A model generated the notes under the pieces. It searched no databases. It saw nothing but the letters and a program-made list of their open reading frames with translations, and was not told where the DNA came from. Below, one piece after another: positions 14,252 through 22,142 of a stretch of DNA of 24,970 nt. Position 1 is the first letter of the stretch. Each line of letters starts with the position of its first letter. The DNA lies in the NCBI GenBank assembly GCA_035946955.1, contig DASYYE010000430.1, forward strand, positions 1-24,970. Direction: 5' to 3'. Both the position numbers and the translations under genes were made by a program. This DNA comes from DASYYE01 sp035946955 (GTDB taxonomy: Bacteria; Actinomycetota; Actinomycetes; Streptosporangiales; Streptosporangiaceae).

Positions 14252-14995
14252 ATGTCAGCACACCATCACGCCGGGGGCCTCCTTGCAGCCCTCGCTGGCC
14301 TTTCCTGCCTGGCGGCTGCCGGGTGCGCGGCTGGCAATGCGGCCACAGCCGCACTGCATGGCCATTCGGGATCCCACGGGTCTTCGGGTGCCTCGGGGGG
14401 AACGCCCGCCGTCGCATCGACGGTGATCCCCGCGCAACTCGGTGACACCTGGGTCTACGCCGTGGACAGCAGCGCCCTCGGGCGGGGCACCGAGACAGCC
14501 CGGATCTCAGCCGTCACACCCGCGGCGGGCGGCCAGCACGCAACCCTGTCGACCAGCCTGCGCCTGGCCGGGGCCAAAGCGGCTCTCAAGTTCGCCGCTG
14601 ACTTCACCGTCGGCGCCGACGGCTCGGTCACGTTCAGGTCCGCCTCATTCAATGGAGCCAAGGTCGCGTCCGCGAATGCCAACTGGCCCAGCCCAGCAAC
14701 TCTGACCCCGGGACAGCCTCGGACCAGCACGGTCACGGAGGACTTCCTCGGGTTCAAGACCACCGAGCACGTGGCCGTCACTGAGGTCGGCCCGGCCACG
14801 GTCACCGTGCCTGCGGGAACCTATCAGGCAACCCTGCTCGAACAGGCCATCACCGACGGCCCGGGCAGCCAGAGTGTGATCAAGGCCTGGGTCGTGAACG
14901 GGATCGGCCAGGTCAAGACCGAGACCACCATCGTCGTCAAGGGCGAACGCGAGGTCTCGACCGCTCAGGAGCTCCTCTCCTTTACCAAGGGATGA
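14252..14995 (+). CDS. Secreted lipoprotein, uncharacterised
   Basis: A 247-aa protein with a short signal peptide ending in a lipobox (LSCLAAAGC), so Cys25 is probably lipidated and the protein sits on the outer face of the membrane. A His/Gly/Ser-rich linker follows, then a ~190-residue beta-rich domain. Segments such as LGDTWVYAVDSS, VTVPAGTYQATLLEQ and KAWVVNGIGQVKTET resemble lipoprotein domains of the DUF3108/TapB type, with one beta-sheet wrapping a helix. GGAG lies 8-9 nt before the ATG. It is monocistronic and divergent from the VOC gene. The lipoprotein call is firm; the domain resemblance is from memory. Confidence 0.78.
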   Translation: MSAHHHAGGLLAALAGLSCLAAAGCAAGNAATAALHGHSGSHGSSGASGGTPAVASTVIPAQLGDTWVYAVDSSALGRGTETARISAVTPAAGGQHATLSTSLRLAGAKAALKFAADFTVGADGSVTFRSASFNGAKVASANANWPSPATLTPGQPRTSTVTEDFLGFKTTEHVAVTEVGPATVTVPAGTYQATLLEQAITDGPGSQSVIKAWVVNGIGQVKTETTIVVKGEREVSTAQELLSFTKG

Positions 14996-15025
14996 CCCAA
15001 GAGGTCAATCGAGCCAGGCGGGCAG

Positions 15026-15166
15026 GGGTTCACGACCGCCCAGGTGGAAGCGCTACGGAACGCGCCTGGCGGCCGGGGCGTCCTGCCCATTTGCGCCGGG
15101 CATGAGGCCCTGGAGCAAGCACCAGACCTGTTCGTAGCCGAACTAACCCGTTTTCCTGAACAGTGA
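15026..15166 (+). pseudogene. Possible remnant of an alpha/beta-hydrolase C-terminus
   Basis: One frame reads GFTTAQVEALRNAPGGRGVL and then ICAGHEALEQAPDLFVAELTRFPEQ before TGA 15164. The AGHEALEQAPDLFVAEL pattern resembles the catalytic-His region and last helix of alpha/beta hydrolases. No start codon, nucleophile elbow or upstream homology is present. It is either a decayed gene end or coincidence. The rest of 14996-15465 shows no convincing gene. Confidence 0.3.
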
Positions 15167-15465
15167 GAGCGGCGCCCGGCTCTAAGCGATGACGGTGCTC
15201 TGACCCCGGGAAACCGCTTCTGACCTGGGGCCGCCCTAGCGCCGGTCGCCTGTTGCAGCGGGCTGCAGGCGGACAGTCTGGTCGATTGTGGGTGACAGGC
15301 ACCCTAATGCCCGCCGCGATCATTAACCTCCGAAAGGGACGTTCAGTCCCTGAACAGGCAATATGCCCGCCTCATTGGTCAGTTCGCCACGATGCAGATC
15401 CAGTTGCCTGCCCCGAACCTGCCTACCGAGAAGTTAGTCGCCCAAAATACTGCCACTCACCCGAA
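15167..15465. other. Non-coding stretch before the tRNA remnant
   Basis: No credible coding frame. It contains a small overlapping inverted repeat (GTTCAG-TCC-CTGAAC near 15340) and several stop codons in all frames. It looks like ordinary intergenic DNA downstream of the former tRNA gene. Confidence 0.5.
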
Positions 15466-15496
15466 AGGCCCCACCCGGTTCGCTAGGGTGGGGCCT
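15466..15496 (-). terminator. Terminator of the former tRNA-Val gene
   Basis: AGGCCCCACCC and GGGTGGGGCCT form a perfect 11-bp stem with a 9-nt loop. On the minus strand it is followed by TTTCGGG. It lies ~40 nt beyond the CCA end of the tRNA fragment, which is typical spacing for a tRNA terminator. It marks the left flank as original chromosome. Confidence 0.78.
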
Positions 15497-15537
15497 GTCA
15501 GATGAGCCTTGAACTGCGCTAACGCTGGTTCCTGACC

Positions 15538-15587
15538 TGGTGGGCGATACTGGGATCGAACCAGTGACCTCCTCGGTGTGAACGAAG
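15538..15587 (-). other. tRNA-Val(CAC) 3' fragment, probable attachment-site remnant
   Basis: On the minus strand this reads as the 3' half of a tRNA: anticodon stem-loop CTTCG-TTCACAC-CGAGG with anticodon CAC, variable loop, T arm CTGGTTCGATCCCAG, acceptor strand TATCGCCCA and an encoded CCA. The 5' half is missing. Upstream of the anticodon stem there is no D arm (TTAGCTCAG...) and no GGGCGAT acceptor strand. Integrases of actinobacterial elements often recombine in the 3' part of a tRNA, leaving such a duplicate at the distal end. The orientation implies that the element lies to the right, with an intact tRNA-Val at its other end outside the window. Confidence 0.8.
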
Positions 15588-15725
15588 TCCATTCAACTGC
15601 CCTATCAGGAAAACTCGCGAAACCGCAGATAGGAAGCTCCCCTTCAGCCCAACTGGGCCAGGTTGAGGCGGGTTCACCGCAGCTGTGAACTCCCAAATTC
15701 CTCCCAGTTGATCAAGGAGGAGCAC

Positions 15726-16652
15726 TTGTCTCGCGAGGATCCCCCATCGGGCGCGTGCACGACCACGCCGTCACAGCTATTCCGTCACCAATGCCTACCG
15801 GATCTAGCAGCCCAGGCAGATAAGCAAGTTCGCCCGGCCAGCGGGCACGGCCCGCACGATCCTGACCTCTCCCCGGCTTCGGCGACTGACGAGGACCGAA
15901 CATCAAGTCAGTCCAGCCACGCCCGGGCAGTGCGATCCTGGCCGTTGCTGTTCTTGGCGCTGCCTGCGGCGGTCGCTGTCTGGTCGGGCTGGGTCGGGAT
16001 CGGCGAGATGACCGGGTTCGGGCAGGTCCACCCATTCCCCGGGATTTGGGGCTCATTCCACCTCAACACAGCAGTAACCCTGCCTGTGGGTGTGGAGGCA
16101 TACGCGGCGTATGCCCTGCGGGCCTGGCTCTCCGCAAGTGAGATGGTGTCCCGCCGGACCAGGCGGTTCGCAGGGTTGTCCGCGATCGGATCGCTAATGC
16201 TGGGCATGGCCGGGCAAGGCGCCTACCATCTGCTGGCGGAAAGCAGGGCGACCCACGCGCCCTGGGGCATCACCACAACGGTGTCCTGCCTGCCAGTCCT
16301 GGTCCTGGGAATGGGCGCCGCCCTGGCCCACCTGCTCAACGCCGACGCCAACTACTTGAACCGGGCCAGCACGGCCGCGTGTACTTGCCCGACACACGCT
16401 GAGAACCCCGCGAACCCCAGTAGGACGCGAGCAGGCCGCGCCGCTGGCACGATCCGAGGCGATCGACTGGCAGAGGTAGCGGCTGCTGCCATGCGCCTCA
16501 GCGCCGCTGACCAGCGAGTCTCCAGGCGCACCTTGCGCGCCGCGGGGGTACACGGCTCGAATGCGGACCTGGGTGCTTTGGCACGCGTTATCAATACATC
16601 AGCCGATTGGCGGCATGGCGACCGCGTAAGGAAACTGAACGCCGTGCCTTGA
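15726..16652 (+). CDS. DUF2637 membrane protein (integrative-element associated)
   Basis: About 308 aa, read from TTG 15726, which follows AAGGAGG by 5 nt; the frame itself is open from 15663. An ~80-residue polar N-terminus precedes four hydrophobic segments: SWPLLFLALPAAVAVWSGW, a stretch around VTLPVGVEAYAAYALRAWL, GLSAIGSLMLGMAGQGAYHL and TTTVSCLPVLVLGMGAALAH. This is the DUF2637 layout common on actinobacterial plasmids and integrative elements, where it is suspected to act in transfer or spread. The C-terminus is cytoplasmic with a HTH-like helix pair (SRRTLRAAGVHGSNADLGAL). The next gene is a paralog with the same C-terminal motif. Molecular function is unknown. Confidence 0.8.
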   Translation: MSREDPPSGACTTTPSQLFRHQCLPDLAAQADKQVRPASGHGPHDPDLSPASATDEDRTSSQSSHARAVRSWPLLFLALPAAVAVWSGWVGIGEMTGFGQVHPFPGIWGSFHLNTAVTLPVGVEAYAAYALRAWLSASEMVSRRTRRFAGLSAIGSLMLGMAGQGAYHLLAESRATHAPWGITTTVSCLPVLVLGMGAALAHLLNADANYLNRASTAACTCPTHAENPANPSRTRAGRAAGTIRGDRLAEVAAAAMRLSAADQRVSRRTLRAAGVHGSNADLGALARVINTSADWRHGDRVRKLNAVP

Positions 16653-16803
16653 ACGCCAGCAAGTGACTTGCAAGGCGCCAGGGGCGCCGACGGTTGCATG
16701 CCATGGAACGCCGTCCCGTGCAAGATAGTACGCCATCGTTCACTGACAATGTTTCTGACCTGCTGGTTCGTTCACCTAGGACTACTGAGGTTCTGGAGGG
16801 TTC

Positions 16804-17028
16804 GTGGCGGACGGTAACCAGTTTGGTGACCCGCCCTGTCCAGGCCCACCGGCACGACACCCGCGCAGCGTGTTGCGACCTTCCACTCCTGCGCAGTGCA
16901 CAGCCCAGCGGCCGCAGCGCACACCGGGCGCACAGCCGAAACCCGCAATGAACGCGCCCGTCGAGCCAGTGCATGCTCAGCGGCACTACAACAGGCCTAT
17001 TCTCCGGACAGAATCGCATCAGCGCTGA
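16804..17028 (+). CDS. Possible small Pro-rich protein between the DUF2637 copies
   Basis: A 74-aa frame from GTG 16804 with GGAGGG close upstream (3-4 nt, tighter than usual). The product is rich in Pro, Arg and Gln with no membrane segment and no family I recognise. Third-position GC is only moderate. Otherwise the 409 bp between 16653 and 17061 hold no convincing gene. A second overlapping frame (16694-16951) looks no better. Confidence 0.25.
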   Translation: MADGNQFGDPPCPGPPARHPRSVLRPSTPAQCTAQRPQRTPGAQPKPAMNAPVEPVHAQRHYNRPILRTESHQR

Positions 17029-17061
17029 GCGGCTGATGCCGTACGGCACAGGTGCCAAGCG

Positions 17062-17919
17062 ATGACCGCCCCGGTACCGCACCTCACCCACGACCTGGAC
17101 GGCCTCTCCTACAGGAGCGAGGTCCACCCAGCCCCAGCACCGGCCCGCGTGGACAGCAACCCGGGCCATGACCGGAGAGACGGAGCGACGAAGGACGTGG
17201 CCGGGGTCCATTCCCCCGCCAGCCCCCATGATCCGTTCGTGGCCACTGCTGGTCCTGGCGCTCCCCGCGGCCATCGCGGTCTGGTTCGGCTGGGTCGGGA
17301 TCGGCCAGATGACCGGCTTCGGCGAGATCCACCCGCTGCCGGGAGTCTGGGGCTCGCTGCGTATCAACACCTGGTCACGCTGCCGGTCGGTGTCGAGGCC
17401 TACGCCGCCTACGCGCTTCGTGCCTGGCTGACCGCCAGCCCTTCGGTCTCCGCCCGGACCCGCTGTTTCGCCCGCTGGTCCGCGATCGGCTCGCTGGTGC
17501 TGGGCATGGCCGGACAGATCGCCCACCACCTGCTGGCCCAAGTCGAGGCCACGAACGCACCGTGGGGCGTGACGACCACCGTCTCCTGCCTGCCTGTCCT
17601 GGTCCTTGGCATGGGCACCGCCCTCGCGCACCTAATCCGCGCCGACGCGCACCATGCTGAGCGCCCGGTTCTCCTTGCCGAACCACCGGACATGGCCCCC
17701 ATCGGGAACCACCGAACACCTGGTGCCGCGTCGATCCTGCCCGGCCGACTGCCTGAGGCGCAGGTCGCTGCCGCCCACCTCACCGCCATGGGCCAGCGCG
17801 TGTCCAGGCGCACCCTCCGCGCCGCCGGGGTACATGGCTCAAATGCCGACCTGGGCAGACTAGCCCTTGCCCTCCGTCCATCCCCGAGCACAGCACAGCA
17901 GCCCAGCCGCCCCGCGTAA
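17062..17919 (+). pseudogene. Second DUF2637 gene, frameshifted
   Basis: A paralog of the preceding DUF2637 gene whose homology is split between frames. The first part (MIRSWPLLVLALPAAIAVWF through GVWGSLRINT) lies in the frame open from 17168 to 17431. The second part (VTLPVGVEAYAAYALRAWL through SRRTLRAAGVHGSNADLG) lies in the frame open from 17062 to 17919. The switch is at about 17368-17375, where one base seems missing relative to copy 1 (AACACCTGGTCACG against the expected AAC-ACN-NNG-GTC-ACG). The 17062 frame stays open throughout, so a gene caller would report one 285-aa protein with a nonsense N-terminal third lacking the first TM segment. There is no obvious slippery heptamer. Either genuine decay or a sequencing error. 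Confidence 0.65.
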
Positions 17920-18333
17920 CCACGTCCGGACGCGTACCTGCAACCCCTACGGTCATCGCACAAGGTCCACGCTGGCCAGCACGGTGTGACGGGCTGTGTA
18001 ATGCGGTAGGCCGTGGGGAAGTACGGTGCGCGGGTGCGGCCGTTCAGTTCCATGCCTGACACGAGCAGGGGGACGTTCGGTCAGGCCGGAGGTGAGGACG
18101 TCGACTTCCAGCAGGATCGGCTGTCAAGGCGCAACGGGTGGATGGCGTCACGGCCGACCAGCACCTGCGTTACCGCCGCTTCAATCTGTGCGCAGGAGAT
18201 GGAAGGAGTGGCACGCGAGCCCTGGTGCGCCGACGGGAAGGAGCATCCCACAGCGGGTAGCACAGCCCCCTCTCCAGCCGCTATCTGTACCCCTGGATCG
18301 GGGTGATCGAAACTGGCTGGCAAACTGGGCACC
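17920..18333. other. 414-bp gap without a recognisable gene
   Basis: Several short frames cross this stretch, for example a 97-codon frame from GTG 18013, but none has a ribosome site, a recognisable domain or consistent codon bias. A small hairpin (ACCCC-TGGATC-GGGGT, 18289-18304) lies 30 bp before the CHAT gene start. The promoter for the CHAT set should be here; I cannot assign its elements. Confidence 0.4.
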
Positions 18334-21300
18334 GTGGCGCTCCAGCCAGTGGACGTATTCGTGCGGCTGGTGGACCAGTGGCCGCTGGTGTGCCGTCGGT
18401 GTGGACGTCGCGATGAGTATCAGGTGCCGGTCGCCTTTGATTGGCGCGACTACGAAGCCCTCGCAATGCTCAGACGCAGTTGCCCGACAGTGTTGTGCTC
18501 CGGCTGCGGCGAGTCGGCCGTGCTGGATGTACCGGTCGTGGTATTGCGCCCTGGTGATCCGGCTCGCTGGCTGTTGGGTGTGCCGCCGGGCTCGTCGTGC
18601 GAGCAGGACATCAATGCCACGGCCAGCCTTCTCCACAGGCTGCGTGGTGTGGCTGCCGCGCTGCCCCCAGACCGACCAATCCGGGTCAGTCAACCTCAAC
18701 TCGTCATGCTCGCGGACAGGTACAGCGGATTCGCGCTCGCCGATGTCAGCTATGACGGCACGCAGACCGCACCGTCGAGCGGCGACGAGTTCGCCGGGAT
18801 CCGGCCGCAGATCACCGTGCCGGACGTGACGGCCATTCTGCTCGACCTATTCAATGCGGCCGACGGACAGGATGTGCTGCGAGTGTACGAGCAACATCCG
18901 GTGATGCTGGAGCCGTCGTGGGCGCCGGTGTTCCGGGTGGTGGGCCGACGTCTCGTGGCGGCACTTGAGACACCAGAGGCGGCCCGGCCGGCCCGCTCCC
19001 GGCTCGTGGAGCTCAACCGGCGCTGGTGGCCACACGACCCGGTTCCGTTGGGATCCTGGGAGGCACTGAATGAGGCTGGGCGTGCGGCGCTGGCCCGGGC
19101 GCACGGATTCGCGACGCTGACCAACGTGGAGCGGGCTGTGCTGCTCGACCAGATGATCCAGCTCATCGAGGAGTACCCCGAGCAACGGTCGTTCCTGGTG
19201 GAGAAACTACTGGTGTTCTTCGTGCGGCTTTACGAAGCACCGCAACGGGTTCCGGAGGATTTGGAAGTCGTTGTCCCGGCCGGGCTGGCTGCGGTGCGCT
19301 ACGCCGAAGACGTGTTCGGCACGGATCACCCGATGACGTTGATGGCCATCAACGACCTCGGGGCTGCCCTGCACGACCGTCAACGAGGCGATCCGCACGC
19401 GGCGCAGGAGCAGGCGATTGAGTTGTTGACGACGGCTGCGAGGGTGGCGGCCGACGCCGCGGACCCGGCGCTGGCCGACATCCTGCACAATCTCGGCACC
19501 GCCTACGCACACCGGCAGCGTGATGGCCGCTCGGCCAACCAGCGGCAGGCCGAGGAGTATTTCTTGTGGTCGCTGCACCTAGCGCAGACGCTCACCCCGG
19601 AACAGCCACGTTCGACCGTCCCGTCCCGGCTCGCCCTGGCCGCAATTCTCCGGGAACGGCGGTCAGGGAACCGGCTAGCGGCCACCATCCAGGCGCTGGC
19701 GATCTATCAGGACATCCTTGACGACCCTGACCAGGTCGGCTTGCTCAGCCCAGCCGAACAAGTGCTTACCGGAGCGAACCGGGTCATGGCGCTGCACCAA
19801 CTCCAGCAACTCGACCCCGGGGCCGTTGACGCCACCGAGGTCATCGCGGCTGCGGAGGCTATGGCCGCAACCGCCGGGCTCGCGCCGAGCGCTGATCCGC
19901 AGTCGTTGTCCAATGTCGGCAGCGTGCTAGGTTCCCTATATCACGACAGGGGCTTCCAGGAGCCAGCACTGTTGGCGCGCGCAGTGGATCTGACGGCGCT
20001 AGCCTACGCTGCCGCCCAGGCCAGCCACAGCCCAGCCCACCCCGACGTGCTGAGGATGGGTCTCAACCACGCCGCGATGCTCGGCATGCCAGTGAATGAG
20101 GCTACAGATACCGCTCCTGGCTCACCGGCGGTGCGCTATTACAACGCCGAGGGGGCGCACAGGCTGTTGACCGAGTTGCTTGAGGCCTGCCCGCAGGACC
20201 GCTTGCCCGCCCACACCGCCGCGATCGCCAACAATCTTGGCCGTCACCAGTTCAGCATGGGCCGGTTCGCAGCGGCATGCTCCGCCTTCCGGACCTCTAT
20301 GGCCGCCATGGACCGGTTGTACGGCGCTGCGTCGGATCCGGAAGCCCAGCTCGCGGAGCTGGGAGTGCCAGGCGAACCACTCTCGTGGTCGGCCACGGCC
20401 GGCTGGCTGGTTTCGGCATCCTTGCGGGCCGACGACGCCGCCGGTGCGGTGGCCGCCATCGAGGAGTCCCGAAGCAAGCTGCTGGCGGACAAGCTCCACA
20501 CCGCAACGCCTGACCCAGCGTCAGGCCCGGCCGAGAGCGATGGTCCCGTGCTCTATGTCGGGGTCAGTGCCGTTGGATCCTGGGTGATCCTCATTCCACC
20601 GCGAGGACGACCCTGGTTCCTCGAATCTGGTCTCTTTGCAAGCGACCTGCGCCCCGCAGTGCTCAGCCTGCGCCAAGCCGACGACGTCGCTGAACGGTCA
20701 ACCGCGCTCAATACGATCGCTGCCCTCCTCCGTCCGCACATCACCGGCCCGGCATATGACTTGCTGGCCGAGAACAAGATCCCCGATGTCGGTGTCGTCG
20801 CATCTGGCCTGCTTAGCGGGCTGCCTCTGCATGTGCTGCCAGCGTCGGACGAAGGGAGCTGCTGGCTGGAACTGGCCAGCGTCCGCTACCTGCCCAGCGC
20901 CACGATAGCCCGACGTATTGAATCGATGCCACCGAGCCGACGCGCCCGTGTGGTGGCCGTAGCCAATCCGGACCTGGCATTGGCCCGCCACGAGGCGGCG
21001 CTGCTCGGCCATGCGATGGGCCCGGTCGAGTCCCCTCCGCAGCGTGGGGACCGGCGACGTTGGCTGCTCGCGGTCCTGCCCGAGGTAGCCCATCTGCTGC
21101 TGTCGTGCCATGCTCGCTGGCTAGAACATGACCCATTGCGGTCACCGATCGAGTTGGACTCCCATAACGTGCTGCGGCTGGCAGACCTGGTCTCCGCCAA
21201 GGACTCCGCCCCGGACGTGGTCGTCGCCTCGTGCTGCGTCACCGGGGTGACCGTCGAAGTGCTGGCCGATGAGATCCTCGGGTTCGGTACCGGGATGCTG

Positions 21301-21672
21301 CTAGCCGGCGCGCGTGCTGTCATCGTAAGCAACTGGGAACTCGGCGACCGTTTTAGCGCCCTGACCCTCGCGGTGTTCTACCAGGAGACAGCTCACGCTG
21401 CCGAGCCAGCCAAAGCACTTCGGTCAGCCCAACTATGGCTGCGCCAGCTCACGGTCGCTGATCTACTCGCCTTGGGTGATGGCCAACCGGCACAGGGCCG
21501 CCGTCTCGACCTGCCCAACGGGTTCCGGCGTGAACTCGCCGCCCTGCGTTTCACGCCCATGGGCAATGACCTGACCGTCCGTCCCTACGCCAATCCCGCC
21601 CACTGGGGTGGCTACTCCTTCTACGGCACCAGGATCCGCCCGGGTGGTGACGCTGTCGATGGCGCTGCGTGA
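18334..21672 (+). CDS. CHAT-domain (caspase-like) protease with N-terminal zinc ribbon and TPR array
   Basis: A 1112-aa protein. Residues 1-95 resemble a CpXC-type zinc ribbon: Cys20-x2-Cys23 and Cys55-x2-Cys58, then a strand segment (VPVVVLRPGDPARWLLGVPP). Residues ~280-720 are helical with TPR character (for example LADILHNLGTAYAHRQRDG, IANNLGRHQFSMGRFAAACS), a likely sensor or docking scaffold. Residues ~750-1100 form a CHAT protease: a strand (PDVGVVASGLLSGLPLHVLP), the catalytic His in LLLSCHARW (His926) and the catalytic Cys in VVASCCVTG (Cys968 by alignment to SACxTG), ending with WGGYSFYG. CHAT proteases cleave partner proteins in conflict and cell-death systems. The GTG at 18334 lacks a ribosome site and may be leaderless. 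The stop overlaps the next gene. The cleavage target is not evident. Confidence 0.93.
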   Translation: MALQPVDVFVRLVDQWPLVCRRCGRRDEYQVPVAFDWRDYEALAMLRRSCPTVLCSGCGESAVLDVPVVVLRPGDPARWLLGVPPGSSCEQDINATASLLHRLRGVAAALPPDRPIRVSQPQLVMLADRYSGFALADVSYDGTQTAPSSGDEFAGIRPQITVPDVTAILLDLFNAADGQDVLRVYEQHPVMLEPSWAPVFRVVGRRLVAALETPEAARPARSRLVELNRRWWPHDPVPLGSWEALNEAGRAALARAHGFATLTNVERAVLLDQMIQLIEEYPEQRSFLVEKLLVFFVRLYEAPQRVPEDLEVVVPAGLAAVRYAEDVFGTDHPMTLMAINDLGAALHDRQRGDPHAAQEQAIELLTTAARVAADAADPALADILHNLGTAYAHRQRDGRSANQRQAEEYFLWSLHLAQTLTPEQPRSTVPSRLALAAILRERRSGNRLAATIQALAIYQDILDDPDQVGLLSPAEQVLTGANRVMALHQLQQLDPGAVDATEVIAAAEAMAATAGLAPSADPQSLSNVGSVLGSLYHDRGFQEPALLARAVDLTALAYAAAQASHSPAHPDVLRMGLNHAAMLGMPVNEATDTAPGSPAVRYYNAEGAHRLLTELLEACPQDRLPAHTAAIANNLGRHQFSMGRFAAACSAFRTSMAAMDRLYGAASDPEAQLAELGVPGEPLSWSATAGWLVSASLRADDAAGAVAAIEESRSKLLADKLHTATPDPASGPAESDGPVLYVGVSAVGSWVILIPPRGRPWFLESGLFASDLRPAVLSLRQADDVAERSTALNTIAALLRPHITGPAYDLLAENKIPDVGVVASGLLSGLPLHVLPASDEGSCWLELASVRYLPSATIARRIESMPPSRRARVVAVANPDLALARHEAALLGHAMGPVESPPQRGDRRRWLLAVLPEVAHLLLSCHARWLEHDPLRSPIELDSHNVLRLADLVSAKDSAPDVVVASCCVTGVTVEVLADEILGFGTGMLLAGARAVIVSNWELGDRFSALTLAVFYQETAHAAEPAKALRSAQLWLRQLTVADLLALGDGQPAQGRRLDLPNGFRRELAALRFTPMGNDLTVRPYANPAHWGGYSFYGTRIRPGGDAVDGAA

Positions 21673-21952
21673 CGCGATCAGGGCGCTGCCCGAGCATTGG
21701 CCTGACGTCGAGCGGCGCCTGTGTCCCGAAGATGGTCGGCTGATCATCGAAGCGGTCCGCTCCATTGCCGAGCAGCCCGACGACGAGGATCTCATGTTCG
21801 ACCTGGTCGCCCGCCTCGCCGAGGTGCTACCTCGCGATCATCAGATCCTTGTGGCCATCGCGGTCGAAGACTCCCGGTCTACCACTACGCCGAGAGTATG
21901 GGCAGAGGTGATCGACCGGTTGCTCGATATCGTGGAGAATGCGCCGTGGTAG
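21659..21952 (+). CDS. Small acidic helical protein coupled to the CHAT gene
   Basis: About 97 aa from ATG 21659; GTG codons at 21644 and 21647 are alternative starts. It overlaps the end of the CHAT gene by 14 bp in another frame, so translation is probably coupled. The product (MALRDAIRALPEHWPDVERR...) is predicted all-helical and acidic, with no Cys/His cluster and no membrane segment. I do not recognise the family. Small helical proteins occur beside CHAT/TPR proteins in the actinobacterial systems described as CATRA (caspase and TPR repeat associated), and this could be such a component; I cannot verify that. It could be a substrate, an adaptor or an inhibitor of the CHAT protease. Confidence 0.65.
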   Translation: MALRDAIRALPEHWPDVERRLCPEDGRLIIEAVRSIAEQPDDEDLMFDLVARLAEVLPRDHQILVAIAVEDSRSTTTPRVWAEVIDRLLDIVENAPW

Positions 21953-22133
21953 CGCGGCACCTATGCAGTCAATACGCCGGGAAGAGAACAGCCGAACCCG
22001 GTCACCGAAAGCGACACGCACCCAACTCACCCGGGGCGAGGTCAGGTTCGACGAATGGAGGCCCTCCATTAACGGATCCACAGAGGCCGTGCTCCGGGCG
22101 ATCGATTTTCCGAACCCTGCAGCCTTTCGTTAA
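21939..22133 (+). CDS. Possible 64-aa protein
   Basis: A short frame from ATG 21939 overlaps the preceding gene by 14 bp and ends 9 bp before the DAC-like gene. The product is basic in its first half and ends in a more ordinary segment (FDEWRPSINGSTEAVLRAID). No ribosome site at a normal distance (GGAG is 1 nt away) and no recognised family. It may be a real linker gene or simply open sequence in a 190-bp gap. Confidence 0.25.
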   Translation: MRRGSAAPMQSIRREENSRTRSPKATRTQLTRGEVRFDEWRPSINGSTEAVLRAIDFPNPAAFR

Positions 22134-22142
22134 CCGCCGGAC

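Noticed and set aside
14996..15110. A 37-aa frame beginning in an ATGA overlap with the lipoprotein stop
   Set aside because: Composition is Arg/Ala/Pro-rich shadow sequence; the hydrolase-like frame over the same bases is more protein-like.
15538..15615. A complete tRNA gene at the tRNA-Val signal
   Set aside because: The D arm and the 5' acceptor strand are missing, so no cloverleaf can form; only the 3' half is present.
16591..17631. A 346-codon minus-strand frame over the DUF2637 region
   Set aside because: Antisense to two homologous plus-strand copies; no family resemblance and no ribosome site.
17409..18062. A minus-strand frame starting MELNGRTRAPYFPTAYR in the gap before the CHAT gene
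   Set aside because: The first ~40 codons lie in free sequence, but the rest is antisense to the DUF2637 copy. No family or ribosome site was found.
18334..21672. Type III-E CRISPR (Craspase) TPR-CHAT
   Set aside because: The TPR-CHAT layout is similar, but there is no gRAMP/Cas7-11 gene or CRISPR array, and the N-terminal zinc ribbon differs.
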